From Echinicola rosea (GTDB lineage: Bacteria; Bacteroidota; Bacteroidia; Cytophagales; Cyclobacteriaceae): 64,000 nucleotides of DNA. The stretch covers positions 2,694,501 to 2,758,500 of the forward strand of contig NZ_CP040106.1 in assembly GCF_005281475.1 (NCBI RefSeq), in the 5' to 3' direction. This document shows positions 34,059 to 43,791 of this stretch, piece after piece. Position numbers and translations under genes: made by a program. The number at the start of each line of letters is the position of its first letter. Positions within the stretch are counted from its first letter, which is position 1. The notes under the pieces were generated by a model, which saw only the letters and a list, made by a program, of their open reading frames with translations, was not told the origin of the DNA and ran no database searches.

Positions 34059-35630
34059 ATGAAAATATACATAACAGCATTATTTGCCACGTTACTACTG
34101 GCTACTTCATGTAGTGACTTCTTGGATAGACAGCCATTGGACGAAGTGTCCAGTGGGAATTATTGGGCTACCTCCGATGATGGGGTGAAGGCAGTAAACA
34201 ACTGCTATCGGTACTTGGGGGACAGCTGGTACAGGATTTTCCTTTCCGCAGCAACTGATGACAGCTACTCTTGGAGCAATTGGCCAGCAGATGTACAGTT
34301 TGTGGGCAATGGCAGTGCCACCAGCAGCCAGAGTTATTTCAGCCACTTTTGGACGCAGCATTACAATACCATCGCTGCAGCCAATAATGTTTTGGACAAT
34401 ATCGATGAGATTCCATCCATGGATGAAGGACTTCGTGAGCGGCTAAAGGCAGAAGCTAAAGTGATCAGGGCTTATGCGTATCAACAGTTGGTGGGGTATT
34501 TTGGTGATGTGCCGTTGGTGACTTATATCCAGCCCATTGAGGAGTTTGAGGTGGCCCGTACACCGAAGGAAGAAGTTGTGGATTTTATCGTTCAGGAACT
34601 GGAGGCTGCTGGTGAGGTGTTGCCGGAAAGTTACTCCGGTGAAGATGTTGGTAGGGTGACCAAAGGGGCAGCATTGGCGTTGGAAGCTAGAACCTTGCTA
34701 TACGCAGAGCGCTGGGAAGAAGCAGCACAAGTGGCTGCCGAAGTGATGGCGTTAAACTATGCGATTGATGGTGATTACCTCAGCCTTTTTGACGGTACCA
34801 ACACCAATAGTCCTGAAATTATCTTGGCTGCCCAGTACATCAAGAATACCTATCCGACCGCCAGTGCTACTTGGTTGGGAGCACCTTCCCTGGGGGGATG
34901 GGGACAAGTGGTGCCCCTGAACAGTTTGGTGGAGACCTACGAATGTACCGATGGGCTGCCTATCGGTGAATCGCCACTTTATGATTCCGAAAACCCATTC
35001 GAAAACCGTGATCCTCGTTTGGGAATGACGATCATCCTGCCGGGTACAGAAGTCAATGGCATCACCATCGATGTCACGCAGACCGGTTCTATCGACCAGT
35101 TAGGACAAAACAATGCTTCTTATTCGGGCTACTATTACAAAAAGGGTGTGCCCGCGGATATCGAAGGAAACTGGGACGGCAATTCCCATAATGATGAGGT
35201 GCTGATCCGCTATGCGGAGGTTTTGATGATCTATGCGGAAGCGAAAACCCAAATGGGGGAAATCGATCAGTCAGTTTATGATGCCATCAATGCAATCAGA
35301 AGTCGTCCTGGAGTAGGAATGCCGGACGTAACATCAGCCACTGCTCCTTCTCAAGACGCATTAATGGAGGTGATCATGAGAGAGCGAAGGGTGGAGTTTG
35401 CCTTAGAGGAGCACCGGTTATTTGATATCAGAAGGTGGGAAATAGCAGAGGACGTCATGCCTGGAACAGCCTTGGGCATCTTCAATGATTTTGATGAAAG
35501 CAGAGGCGACTTTGGTGAGCATGTAAGGGTGGAAGAGCGGCAATTTGATCCTCAAAGGGATTATTTGTGGGCCATCCCGGTGAATGAAATAGAAATTAAC
35601 CCCAATTTAGAGCAAAATCCAAACTGGTAA
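34059..35630 (+). CDS. SusD/RagB nutrient-binding outer-membrane lipoprotein
   Basis: A 523-residue surface lipoprotein (signal ending LLLATSC, Cys18, then SDFLDRQPLDEVS). The SusD landmarks are the TPR-like N-terminal half (KAVNNCYRYLGDSW, LKAEAKVIRAYAYQQLVGYFGDVPLV), GRVTKGAALALEARTLLYAERWEEA, and the late RYAEVLMIYAEAKTQMGE and MREERVEFALE-type block written MRERRVEFALEEHRLFDIRRW. It closes the SusC barrel and captures glycan. A terminator-like hairpin sits between it and the GH20 gene, which may lower enzyme expression relative to transporter expression. Confidence 0.96.
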   Translation: MKIYITALFATLLLATSCSDFLDRQPLDEVSSGNYWATSDDGVKAVNNCYRYLGDSWYRIFLSAATDDSYSWSNWPADVQFVGNGSATSSQSYFSHFWTQHYNTIAAANNVLDNIDEIPSMDEGLRERLKAEAKVIRAYAYQQLVGYFGDVPLVTYIQPIEEFEVARTPKEEVVDFIVQELEAAGEVLPESYSGEDVGRVTKGAALALEARTLLYAERWEEAAQVAAEVMALNYAIDGDYLSLFDGTNTNSPEIILAAQYIKNTYPTASATWLGAPSLGGWGQVVPLNSLVETYECTDGLPIGESPLYDSENPFENRDPRLGMTIILPGTEVNGITIDVTQTGSIDQLGQNNASYSGYYYKKGVPADIEGNWDGNSHNDEVLIRYAEVLMIYAEAKTQMGEIDQSVYDAINAIRSRPGVGMPDVTSATAPSQDALMEVIMRERRVEFALEEHRLFDIRRWEIAEDVMPGTALGIFNDFDESRGDFGEHVRVEERQFDPQRDYLWAIPVNEIEINPNLEQNPNW

Positions 35631-35636
35631 TTGGTG

Positions 35637-35675
35637 AAAAGGGTTTGTTGCTGTAAATTGCAATAAACCCTTTTT
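35637..35675 (+). terminator. terminator/attenuator between susD and the GH20 gene
   Basis: AAAAGGGTTT (35637-35646) pairs with AAACCCTTTT (35665-35674), extended by TTGC/GCAA with one G-T pair, around an 8-base loop. A T-run (35671-35675) follows. It lies inside an apparently continuous operon. Confidence 0.75.
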
Positions 35676-35695
35676 ATTATAGTATTTACATTAAG

Positions 35696-37984
35696 ATGAT
35701 AAAAAAAATCAATTTACTATGGGGGCTGTTACTGCTTTGTTTCGGTTCTTTTGCGCAGAATTCAGGCTCTCTTAATGAAAAATTTCCAATAATTCCATTT
35801 CCTGCCGAATTGGAAGCAGGGCAAGGGGAATTTGAACTGAGCGCTTCCACTGCGATAATTGTAAAAGCAGGCAAACTCGATTTATCCAATGAGGTGGCCT
35901 TTCTCAAAGAACTTTTAGGAGCCCAACAGCTGGAAAGGAGTTCCGGTCAGGAGGGATCAATTGTCTTGGCTTACGCTGAAGAGATCAACCATAAGGAAGG
36001 GTATAAGCTGGAAATTACACCAGCAGAGATAAAGATAGCAGCCAGCTCCAATGCAGGCTTTTTTATGGGCATTCAGACCTTGGGCCAGCTTTTTCCTGTA
36101 CAGTTGCAGGGTGCTTTACCAGGGAAAATATCCCTTTCGGCAGTCAGGATAGAAGATGCTCCAAAGTACAAATGGCGGGGAATGCACATCGATGTGGCCC
36201 GGCATTTCTTTAGCAAAGCATACATCAAAAAATTTATCGACAGGATTGCTCGCTATCATTTTAATAAGCTGCACATGCACTTGACGGATGATCAGGGCTG
36301 GAGACTAGAGATCAAGCAGCTGCCAAAGCTCACAGACGTGGGTGCTTGGCGGACATTTAACAATCAGGATTCCATTTGCTGGGAACGTGCCAAATCCAAT
36401 CCGGACATGAAAATTGATCCATGGCATATCAAGGAAGTGGATGGGAAGGAAGTGTATGGCGGTTTTTATACACAAGAAGACATGAAGGAGATCATCAGCT
36501 ATGCGGCAGCACGGCATATTGAGGTGATCCCGGAGATTGACATGCCAGGCCATATGAGCGCTGCGGTGAGGGCTTATCCTTATCTCACCGGGGATCAGAA
36601 GACCGATTGGGGGGAATTGTTCAGTAGTCCACTGAACCCGTGTCAGGAAAGCACCTATACTTTTGCAGAAACGGTGCTGGATGAGGTGATGGCTTTATTC
36701 CCGAGTAAATATGTCCATATCGGGGCAGATGAGGTGGACCGGAAATTTTGGGAGACTGCGGCCTGCGATCAATGGATGGAGAATAATGACATAACGGATG
36801 TCGATGAGCTTCAAAGCTTCTTCGTCAATCATATGGAAGCTTATGTAAAGGCTAAAGGCAAGCAGCTAATTGTTTGGGATGATGCCCTGGCCGGAGGGAT
36901 CAGTTCGACTGCCCATGTGATGTATTGGAGGAGTTGGGTGAAAGATGCGCCTTTCAAAGCGGTGGAAAATGGCAATGAAATCATTATGAGCCCTGTAGGA
37001 GGAGGCCTCTATTTTGACTATGCGCCAGACAAAAGTTCTCTTCGGAAAGTTTATACGGTGGACATTGTTCCGGAAGGATTTACAGCTGCCCATGCAGAAC
37101 AGGTGATTGGTGGCCAGGCCAATATTTGGACAGAATATATTCCGTCAGAAGCCCGTGCCGATTATATGTACATGCCAAGAATGACCGCCTTGGCAGAGCG
37201 TGTATGGTCTGACCCAAACGATTTTGAAGGCTATTCCAAGCGTTTAAATGCCCATTATGCATGGATGCAGCAGCAAAACATCAATTACCGTTTGCCTGAT
37301 TTGGGCGGTATTGCCGATAAGAACATGTTTGTTGGAAAAGGAAAACTGGATGTTTCTTCGCCAGTGGATTTCTTGACCATCCGATATACTACAGATGGCT
37401 CGGCTCCTGACCAACATGATCCAGTGCTGGATGCTCCGCTAAAGGTAAAGCAGGATACGGATTTTAAGATTGCGGCTTTTGGTCCGTCAGGAAATCGAGG
37501 AGATGTATATGAGGTGCCTTTCCGGAAAACCTCTTATTTAAATGATGTCAAGGTGAAACGTCCTCAGCAAGGCGTAAGGGTGTCCTTCCATATGGGGACT
37601 TTTGAACAAACAGCCCTGATGGATGACCATACACCTGATGCTGTACGGGATGTGGATACGCTGGGAATTCCCAAGGATCTTGGCAAAGGTTCATTTGGAA
37701 TGGAGTTTAAAGGTTATATCCGTGTTCCCAAGAAAGGGATTTATGACTTTATCCTAACCAGTGATGATGGCAGCAAACTGTATATCGGAGACCGGGAAGT
37801 GATAGACAATGATGGCTTTCATTCCACTAAAGAAGTCAGCGGTCAGGTCGCGTTGAAGGCGGGATACCATCCTTTTGAACTGGACTTTATCGAAGCTGGA
37901 GGGGGCTACACCCTTAAGCTTGAGTACATCAATGAAGCAGGAATCAGAAAATCCGTTCCTGAATCCTGGTTGGTAATAGAATAA
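35696..37984 (+). CDS. GH20 beta-N-acetylhexosaminidase with C-terminal PA14 domain
   Basis: A 762-residue secreted enzyme (signal ending GSFAQ). The GH20b N-terminal domain spans about 25-150. The catalytic barrel has YKWRGMHIDVARHFFSKAYIKKFID, HLTDDQGWRLEIKQLPKL, and the catalytic pair in HIGADEVDRKFWE (Asp344/Glu345). A late region carries a chitobiase-type beta-sandwich (ITIRYTTDGSAPD-like: FLTIRYTTDGSAPDQHD). A PA14 domain follows at about 625-762 (GYIRVPKKGIYDFILTSDDGSKLYI), which usually binds carbohydrate. It removes terminal beta-GlcNAc or GalNAc by substrate-assisted catalysis. It is six bases from the GH35 gene and clearly co-transcribed with it. Confidence 0.95.
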   Translation: MIKKINLLWGLLLLCFGSFAQNSGSLNEKFPIIPFPAELEAGQGEFELSASTAIIVKAGKLDLSNEVAFLKELLGAQQLERSSGQEGSIVLAYAEEINHKEGYKLEITPAEIKIAASSNAGFFMGIQTLGQLFPVQLQGALPGKISLSAVRIEDAPKYKWRGMHIDVARHFFSKAYIKKFIDRIARYHFNKLHMHLTDDQGWRLEIKQLPKLTDVGAWRTFNNQDSICWERAKSNPDMKIDPWHIKEVDGKEVYGGFYTQEDMKEIISYAAARHIEVIPEIDMPGHMSAAVRAYPYLTGDQKTDWGELFSSPLNPCQESTYTFAETVLDEVMALFPSKYVHIGADEVDRKFWETAACDQWMENNDITDVDELQSFFVNHMEAYVKAKGKQLIVWDDALAGGISSTAHVMYWRSWVKDAPFKAVENGNEIIMSPVGGGLYFDYAPDKSSLRKVYTVDIVPEGFTAAHAEQVIGGQANIWTEYIPSEARADYMYMPRMTALAERVWSDPNDFEGYSKRLNAHYAWMQQQNINYRLPDLGGIADKNMFVGKGKLDVSSPVDFLTIRYTTDGSAPDQHDPVLDAPLKVKQDTDFKIAAFGPSGNRGDVYEVPFRKTSYLNDVKVKRPQQGVRVSFHMGTFEQTALMDDHTPDAVRDVDTLGIPKDLGKGSFGMEFKGYIRVPKKGIYDFILTSDDGSKLYIGDREVIDNDGFHSTKEVSGQVALKAGYHPFELDFIEAGGGYTLKLEYINEAGIRKSVPESWLVIE

Positions 37985-37990
37985 TAGAAA

Positions 37991-39850
37991 ATGAAAAATA
38001 CAATTATAAAGGTCTTGTGGGCGATGTCCTTACTGGTGTCATTTTACCAGTTGGGATATGCCCAAAAATCCACTTTTGAAATATCAGATGGTTCTTTCCA
38101 TTATAATGGGGAGGCTGTCCCCATATATTCAGGGGAGATGCATTATGCACGTATTCCGAAGGCGTATTGGGGCCACCGGTTAAAGATGATGAAAGCAATG
38201 GGGCTGAACACCGTCGCCACTTACGTGTTTTGGAATTATCATAATCCGTCACCTGGTGTGTGGGATTTTAGTTCTGGGAATAAAGATTTACGCGAATTTA
38301 TTAAGACCGCAGGTGAAGAGGGAATGTTTGTAATTCTGAGGCCTGGGCCTTATGCTTGTGCCGAATGGGAGTTTGGAGGCTATCCATGGTGGTTGCAGAA
38401 TGAGCCTTCACTCGAAGTAAGGGCCAATAACCAGCCTTTTCTGGATTCTGCAGACGTTTATATCCAGCGTTTGGCCAATGAGGTGAAGGACCTGCAGGTT
38501 ACCCAGGGCGGCCCCATTGTGATGGTGCAAGTAGAAAATGAATTTGGTTCCTATGTTTCCCAACGGACAGATATTTCCAACGAAGCACATCGGGCTTACT
38601 ATGATGCTATTCACCAATCCTTAATGGACGCTGGGTTTGAAGTACCATTTTTCACTTCTGACGGTACTTGGCTTTTTGAGGGAGGGGCGATTCCCGGGGT
38701 GTTGCCCACTGCCAATGGGGAGGGGAATATTACAAATCTTAAAAAGGCGATTGATCAATACCATGATGGTGAAGGACCTTATATGGTGGCCGAATTTTAC
38801 CCTGGATGGTTGGATCATTGGGGAGAGGAGTTTGTGCGAATCGGGAAGGACCAAATTGTGGCGCAAACCCAGAAATACTTGGAAAATGATGTAAACTTTA
38901 ACTTCTATATGGTGCATGGGGGAACTAATTTTGGTTTTACTTCGGGTGCCAATTATGATGATCGTCACGACATCCAACCCGATATTACCAGTTATGATTA
39001 TGATGCTCCCATTAGCGAAGCGGGGTGGGCAACAGAGAAGTACCGCGGGATTCGTGAACTAATGAAGCAATATGTGCCCTATGAAGTACCTGAAATACCA
39101 GCCCAGATTCCACTGATCACCGTGGACGGTGGTATCGAACTGGCTCACTCATTGTCTTTGTTTGATCTTAAAGAACACCGGGAACCGGTAATTTCGGATG
39201 AGCCGATGACCTTCGAAGCGCTCGGGCAAGGTCACGGATATGTGTTGTACAGTAAGCGGTTTAACCAACCCATAAATGGAAAATTGAAAATCCCTGGTTT
39301 GCGCGATTACGCTACAGTTTATGTGAACGGGGAATTTGTGGGAACCCTAAACCGCAATTCCAATATTTATGAGTTGGATGTCAATATTCCGTTCAACGGA
39401 CGTTTGGAATTGCTAGTGGAGAATATGGGACGGATAAATTATGGTGCCAAAATAACCGAGAATGAAAAGGGAATAGTATCGGCGGTTACTATCAATGACT
39501 ATGAGATCACCGGAAATTGGGAGCATTTTAAGTTCCCGCTGGACAAGATGTCTGCAGAAAGTTCTGGGAGCGCTACAAAAGGTGAACCAACACTTTATTT
39601 TGGGAAATTCACCTTGAATGAAGTTGGAGATACCTTTCTGGATATGAAAGCATGGGGAAAGGGGATTGTCTTTGTGAATGGTCATCATTTGGGTCGCTAT
39701 TGGTCCATAGGGCCGCAGCAGACCTTGTACCTTCCAGGCGCTTGGCTAAAAGCGGGAGAAAACGAAATTTGCGTTTTCGAACAGCTTAACCAAAGTGTTC
39801 CTAGCAGTATTTTGACCACCAAAGTACCTGTTCTGGAAGAACTTAAGTAA
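37991..39850 (+). CDS. GH35 beta-galactosidase
   Basis: A 619-residue enzyme with a signal peptide (about 1-24, ending LGYAQ). The GH35 barrel shows GEMHYARIPKAYWGHRLKMMKAMGLNTVATYVFWN, PGPYACAEWEFGGYPWWL, the acid/base in VQVENEFGSY (Glu183) and the nucleophile in MVAEFYPGWLDHWG (Glu268). Two C-terminal beta domains follow, with the typical KGIVFVNGHHLGRYW. It removes terminal beta-galactose and would act before or with the GH20 enzyme on LacNAc antennae. Length and motif order are normal. It sits between GH20 and GH92 in the same direction. Confidence 0.95.
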   Translation: MKNTIIKVLWAMSLLVSFYQLGYAQKSTFEISDGSFHYNGEAVPIYSGEMHYARIPKAYWGHRLKMMKAMGLNTVATYVFWNYHNPSPGVWDFSSGNKDLREFIKTAGEEGMFVILRPGPYACAEWEFGGYPWWLQNEPSLEVRANNQPFLDSADVYIQRLANEVKDLQVTQGGPIVMVQVENEFGSYVSQRTDISNEAHRAYYDAIHQSLMDAGFEVPFFTSDGTWLFEGGAIPGVLPTANGEGNITNLKKAIDQYHDGEGPYMVAEFYPGWLDHWGEEFVRIGKDQIVAQTQKYLENDVNFNFYMVHGGTNFGFTSGANYDDRHDIQPDITSYDYDAPISEAGWATEKYRGIRELMKQYVPYEVPEIPAQIPLITVDGGIELAHSLSLFDLKEHREPVISDEPMTFEALGQGHGYVLYSKRFNQPINGKLKIPGLRDYATVYVNGEFVGTLNRNSNIYELDVNIPFNGRLELLVENMGRINYGAKITENEKGIVSAVTINDYEITGNWEHFKFPLDKMSAESSGSATKGEPTLYFGKFTLNEVGDTFLDMKAWGKGIVFVNGHHLGRYWSIGPQQTLYLPGAWLKAGENEICVFEQLNQSVPSSILTTKVPVLEELK

Positions 39851-39951
39851 GTAGTGAGCGTCCTGATGTACAGATTCTTTTGGTTAAAAATAGATAGGTC
39901 AAATTATACATGGTAAATACATCCACCGTGATGAATTAATTGGTGAAAAAT

Positions 39952-42189
39952 ATGGGAAAGTTGAATTGGATAGTATCGACAATACTCCTGGGATTGGTGG
40001 TGTCGAGCTGTAAGGAGCATTCAAAAGGTGATGAAGCCACTGCACCCTCTCCCGAGGCTAATCTGGTGCAATATGTAAATCCTTATATCGGTTCTGGAGG
40101 CCATGGTCACGTTTTTGTCGGGGCCAATGTCCCTTTTGGCGGTGTGCAATTAGGTCCGGTGAACCTGACAGAAGGTTGGGATTGGTGTTCTGGGTATCAC
40201 TATTCGGATTCGACCATCATTGGTTTTGCCCATACCCACCTGAGCGGGACGGGAATTGGTGATTTGGGAGATGTGCTGGTGATGCCCTTGGTTGGGGAAG
40301 TGAATGTCGCCAAAGGAAAGCCCGAAAAACCAGATACAGGCTATTTTTCGTATTTTGACCATGAAAATGAAGTCGTTGAGGCGGGATACTATGCGGTGCA
40401 ACTGGATCGCTATGATGTATATGCAGAGCTCACCGCGACCGAGCGGGCAGGTTTTCACCAATATACTTTTCCGGAAAGTGGCCAATCCAAGCTGCTTTTT
40501 AACCTAAAGCAAGGGATTGGTTGGGATGTTTCCACGGAAACTCACATCGAACTGATCAATGACACGACGATTACGGGCTATCGTTTTTCCCAAGGCTGGG
40601 CAAAGGATCAAAAATTATATTTTGCGGCCAAATTGTCCAAGCCAGTGACTTCATTTGAAGTATTTGATGAAAATGTTTCCAGAGAAGGCACTAGCCTTAC
40701 GGGCAAACAGGTGAAAGCCTTGCTTGGCTTCGCTACGGCAACAGGAGAGAAGGTGCAGTTAAAAGTCGGGATCTCTCCAGTTAGTGTAGATAATGCGTTG
40801 GAAAATTTACAGGAAGAAATTCCTCACTGGGATTTTGAAGGAGCCGTGGCTTCGGCCCGGGAAAAATGGAACCAAGAGCTGAACAAGATCCAAGTGGAAA
40901 TGAATGACGAGGAAGAGCTTATAAAGTTTTACACTGCGCTTTACCATACGATGATCGCCCCATCAGTTTTCAATGATGTCAATGGTGATTATGCCGGAAC
41001 AGATGGCAAGGTGAGGAACGATACCACATTTACGAACCTAACTACCTTTTCCCTTTGGGATATCTATCGAGGTTGTAGTCCACTTTACAGTATATTCCAG
41101 CAGGACAGGATGGAAGATATGGTAACCTCCATGCTGAAAATATATGAGCAGCAGGGCAAGCTGCCGGTTTGGCATTTGGTGGGCAATGAAACCAATACCA
41201 TGCCTGGTTACAGTGCCGTTCCCATCGTGGTGGATGCTTACCTAAAAGGAATTCCGATGGATAGTGCACTGGCCTATGAAGCGGTGAAAGCGTCTGCCAT
41301 GCGCGATGATCTTGGACTGGACAAGGTAAAGGAACTCGGTTATATTCCAGCAGACGGGGAGGTGGAAAGTGTCTCCAAAGGCTTGGAATATGCCTTGTCG
41401 GATTGGTGCATAGCACAAATGGCAAAGGATTTGGGCAATAAGGAAGACGTTGAATATTTCTCCAAACGTGGAGAGAATTACAAGAACTATTTCGATCCTA
41501 AAGTGGGCTTTATGCGGGGCAGGCTGTCTGCAAATGAGTGGAGGAAACCCTTCAGTCCGTTTACCTCTGTCCATATGAAGGGGGACTTTACAGAAGGAAA
41601 TGCTTGGCAATACACTTGGTTGGTACCACAGGATGTGGAAGGATTGGTGAAGCTTTTGGGCGGTAGAGAAGCATTTACGGATAAATTGGACTCACTCTTT
41701 TTCGTGGAGGGAGACATGGGGGAGGAAGCTTCAAATGATATCACTGGGCTAATTGGGCAGTATGCTCAAGGAAACGAGCCAAGCCATCATGTTACCTATT
41801 TGTACGGCTATGTGGACCAATCGTATAAGACAGCTGAGAAGGTGCGGTACATCCTCAAGCATCTCTATGCCAACGATCCAGACGGACTGAGCGGAAATGA
41901 AGATGTCGGCCAAATGTCCGCTTGGTTGGTATTGTCTTCTTTAGGTTTTTACCCCGTGGAGCCTGCAGGAGGGAAGTATGTATGGGGGAGTCCTACAGTG
42001 GATAAAGCCACCATAAGAATGGACAATGGGAAGACCTTGCACGTTAAGGTGAATAATAATAGCCCTGAGAATATTTATATCCAGAAGGTCACTTTTAATG
42101 GAAAACCATACAGTAAGCAATTTTTAATGCACGAGGATATCCTGATAGGTGGTGAATTGGTGGTGGAAATGGGCAGTGAAAGGAAGTAA
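39952..42189 (+). CDS. GH92 alpha-mannosidase, lipoprotein
   Basis: From the ATG at 39952 the product is 745 residues (a TTG four codons earlier is possible). The lipoprotein signal ends GLVVSSC. The GH92 N-terminal domain is unmistakable: VQYVNPYIGSGGHGHVFVGANVPFG, then GWDWCSGYHYSDSTIIGFAHTHLSGTG. The (alpha/alpha)6 domain includes FYTALYHTMIAPSVFND, LWDIYRGCSPLYSIFQQDRM, GNEPSHHVTYLYGYV, and DGLSGNEDVGQMSAWLVLSSLGFYPV, with the carboxylates and His that hold Ca2+ and activate water. GH92 enzymes are calcium-dependent exo-alpha-mannosidases, mostly alpha-1,2 but also 1,3, 1,4 and 1,6. It is the last gene of the locus, with no clear terminator after it. Confidence 0.95.
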   Translation: MGKLNWIVSTILLGLVVSSCKEHSKGDEATAPSPEANLVQYVNPYIGSGGHGHVFVGANVPFGGVQLGPVNLTEGWDWCSGYHYSDSTIIGFAHTHLSGTGIGDLGDVLVMPLVGEVNVAKGKPEKPDTGYFSYFDHENEVVEAGYYAVQLDRYDVYAELTATERAGFHQYTFPESGQSKLLFNLKQGIGWDVSTETHIELINDTTITGYRFSQGWAKDQKLYFAAKLSKPVTSFEVFDENVSREGTSLTGKQVKALLGFATATGEKVQLKVGISPVSVDNALENLQEEIPHWDFEGAVASAREKWNQELNKIQVEMNDEEELIKFYTALYHTMIAPSVFNDVNGDYAGTDGKVRNDTTFTNLTTFSLWDIYRGCSPLYSIFQQDRMEDMVTSMLKIYEQQGKLPVWHLVGNETNTMPGYSAVPIVVDAYLKGIPMDSALAYEAVKASAMRDDLGLDKVKELGYIPADGEVESVSKGLEYALSDWCIAQMAKDLGNKEDVEYFSKRGENYKNYFDPKVGFMRGRLSANEWRKPFSPFTSVHMKGDFTEGNAWQYTWLVPQDVEGLVKLLGGREAFTDKLDSLFFVEGDMGEEASNDITGLIGQYAQGNEPSHHVTYLYGYVDQSYKTAEKVRYILKHLYANDPDGLSGNEDVGQMSAWLVLSSLGFYPVEPAGGKYVWGSPTVDKATIRMDNGKTLHVKVNNNSPENIYIQKVTFNGKPYSKQFLMHEDILIGGELVVEMGSERK

Positions 42190-42326
42190 CCAAATGAAGG
42201 GAAAAGGGGAGATCCCAAGATCGATTACCTATGCCCCGATGGCTGTTGGACAAATCTTCGCTGTAAAATTTATTGGTAGTCATGGTTGGGATGAGAATAT
42301 CGAAGTAGGTTTAGTGGTTTATTAAA

Positions 42327-42925
42327 CCCGCTTTTTAATTTCTTAACGCCCAATACCTGCAAGGCGGATTCAGTTAATAACCTGAGCTCGACTTATTTTT
42401 TGTATTAAAATCGTCATTGCGAACCCTTTTAAGGAGGATGTGGGTCGGAAAAGGGTGTGGCAACTCGCCGCGGCGAGCTGCCACGGCTTCCACCCCTCAT
42501 ATCTCGCTCTAAGCCTCGCAGTGACGATTTTATAATCGAACTGAGGTTAATAAGTCCCAAAAAGGTATCGCTTCCTTATTACGGCCCTTGGTATGCCTGT
42601 TTTCCAGCCGATGGTGGAGGCCGTTAAGAAAGTGAGTTGGCTCGCGTCGTGGAACAGCGAGACCCACTCGCTTTTAGGCCGTAGCCATCGGCTGGAAATT
42701 AAAATGGGTGACGGATCCACGTCGCAGGGGAAATCCATGTTCCATTTTAAAAGGCATACCACCGGCCTAGATTTTTTTCTTTCTTTTTTCATCAATGGAA
42801 AAAAGGAAAAGGATAAAATCCACCAAAATGGCCAAAGCCATACAGTTAAAGTCAAATAGAAAAGAAACTCCTAGCAGGTGAAAACAGGGAAATAGCCTTA
42901 ACTAAACGGCATTGATTCGGGGTTT
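42327..42925. repeat. long dispersed repeat, copy 2 (about 600 bp)
   Basis: Same orientation and internal order as 1226-1822. The shared start is CCCGCTTTTTAATTTC, the shared middle (42550-42825) has about nine differences, and the shared end is near CTTAACTAAACGGCATTGA. The stretch 42826-42895 does not align with copy 1. The left flank (42190-42326) differs from that of copy 1, which fixes the left boundary. Confidence 0.85.
42378..42549. repeat. MITE/REP-like palindromic element, copy 3
   Basis: TAACCTGAGCTCGA starts it and TCGAACTGAGGTTA ends it. GTCATTGCGA (about 42412-42421) pairs with TCGCAGTGAC, leaving one T-G wobble. The centre, GGCAACTCGCCG then CGGCGAGCTGCC, is the same GC-rich palindrome as in copy 2. 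Confidence 0.85.
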
Positions 42926-43022
42926 AATTTAACCTCAACCAAATCAACTGATCATTCTTTCAGCGCATCCCGCCATTCGGTAAGATAGGCTACTGCGGTT
43001 TCCAATGTACAAATCGGGGCAA

Positions 43023-43115
43023 AGTGCCAGCGGCACGATAAATATAGTAACCTGCGGATTCATCCGCAGGAGCTTAAGCGCTACTCAACCTCCCAAAGGA
43101 GTGCCAGCGGCACGG
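43023..43115. repeat. REP-like palindrome cluster
   Basis: AGTGCCAGCGGCACG occurs twice (about 43022-43036 and 43101-43115) and forms a GTGCC/GGCAC hairpin each time. Between them is CCTGCGGAT-TC-ATCCGCAGG, a perfect 9-bp-arm palindrome (about 43052-43071). The pattern of two identical short palindromes flanking a third resembles the REP doublets that RAYT transposases mobilise. No RAYT gene is in the window. Confidence 0.65.
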
Positions 43116-43791
43116 ATGATAGCTAGGCCTACACGAAAATTGTTTCCCTTCAACCCGTTTTGTGCATTAGGAATCGATATGGCCTGCCCTAATAGCTATC
43201 GGGAAGAACTGAAACTAAAAGTAAAGGATCATTCAAAGCCACCGATAATTCCCCTAATGCCAATTGGGTATCAGTTGTTTTATTTTTTAATAAAGAACCG
43301 AATCACTGCTATCGATTGTACAAATAAGAGTGAAGTACTACTGCTTTTAACCGTTTGGTAGCGATAGTGTATTATTGGAGATTCTCTTTTTTGGGACCAG
43401 TATTTTATACGTGATAAGTGCTCGCATAATGTCAATTGATCTTTCGATACTTTCTGTTGGCCAAACGGATGCGCTTAAGCTGATCCTGATTATCAGTTAG
43501 AGGGGAGTCGAGACATTGACAAACCATACTTAAAATAAAACTTGAAATGGTGGCTTTATGTGTAGATAAACGAGAAGAATAAGGTTGTTACAGATTACTG
43601 CACAAAAAAATATTGACCGGACCCCTATTTTACACAGTAGAATCCGAAAGATGTTTTAGGGTAGTTTACTATGCTCGAATGGTTCTGTTAAATTTTCAAT
43701 ATAGAGGATGTATAACTACAAATTGTCGAAAAATGGGGGTGGTTCAGGCGGAAAATACCAGTATATTTTGGATTGCTGTATAATCCTTCTT

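Noticed and set aside
43001..43120. CRISPR-like array
   Set aside because: Only two short identical palindromes with one spacer-like interval, no regular repeat length and no cas genes.
43005..43361. 118-residue plus-strand frame between the Sus loci
   Set aside because: It starts in REP-like palindromes and has no recognisable domain.
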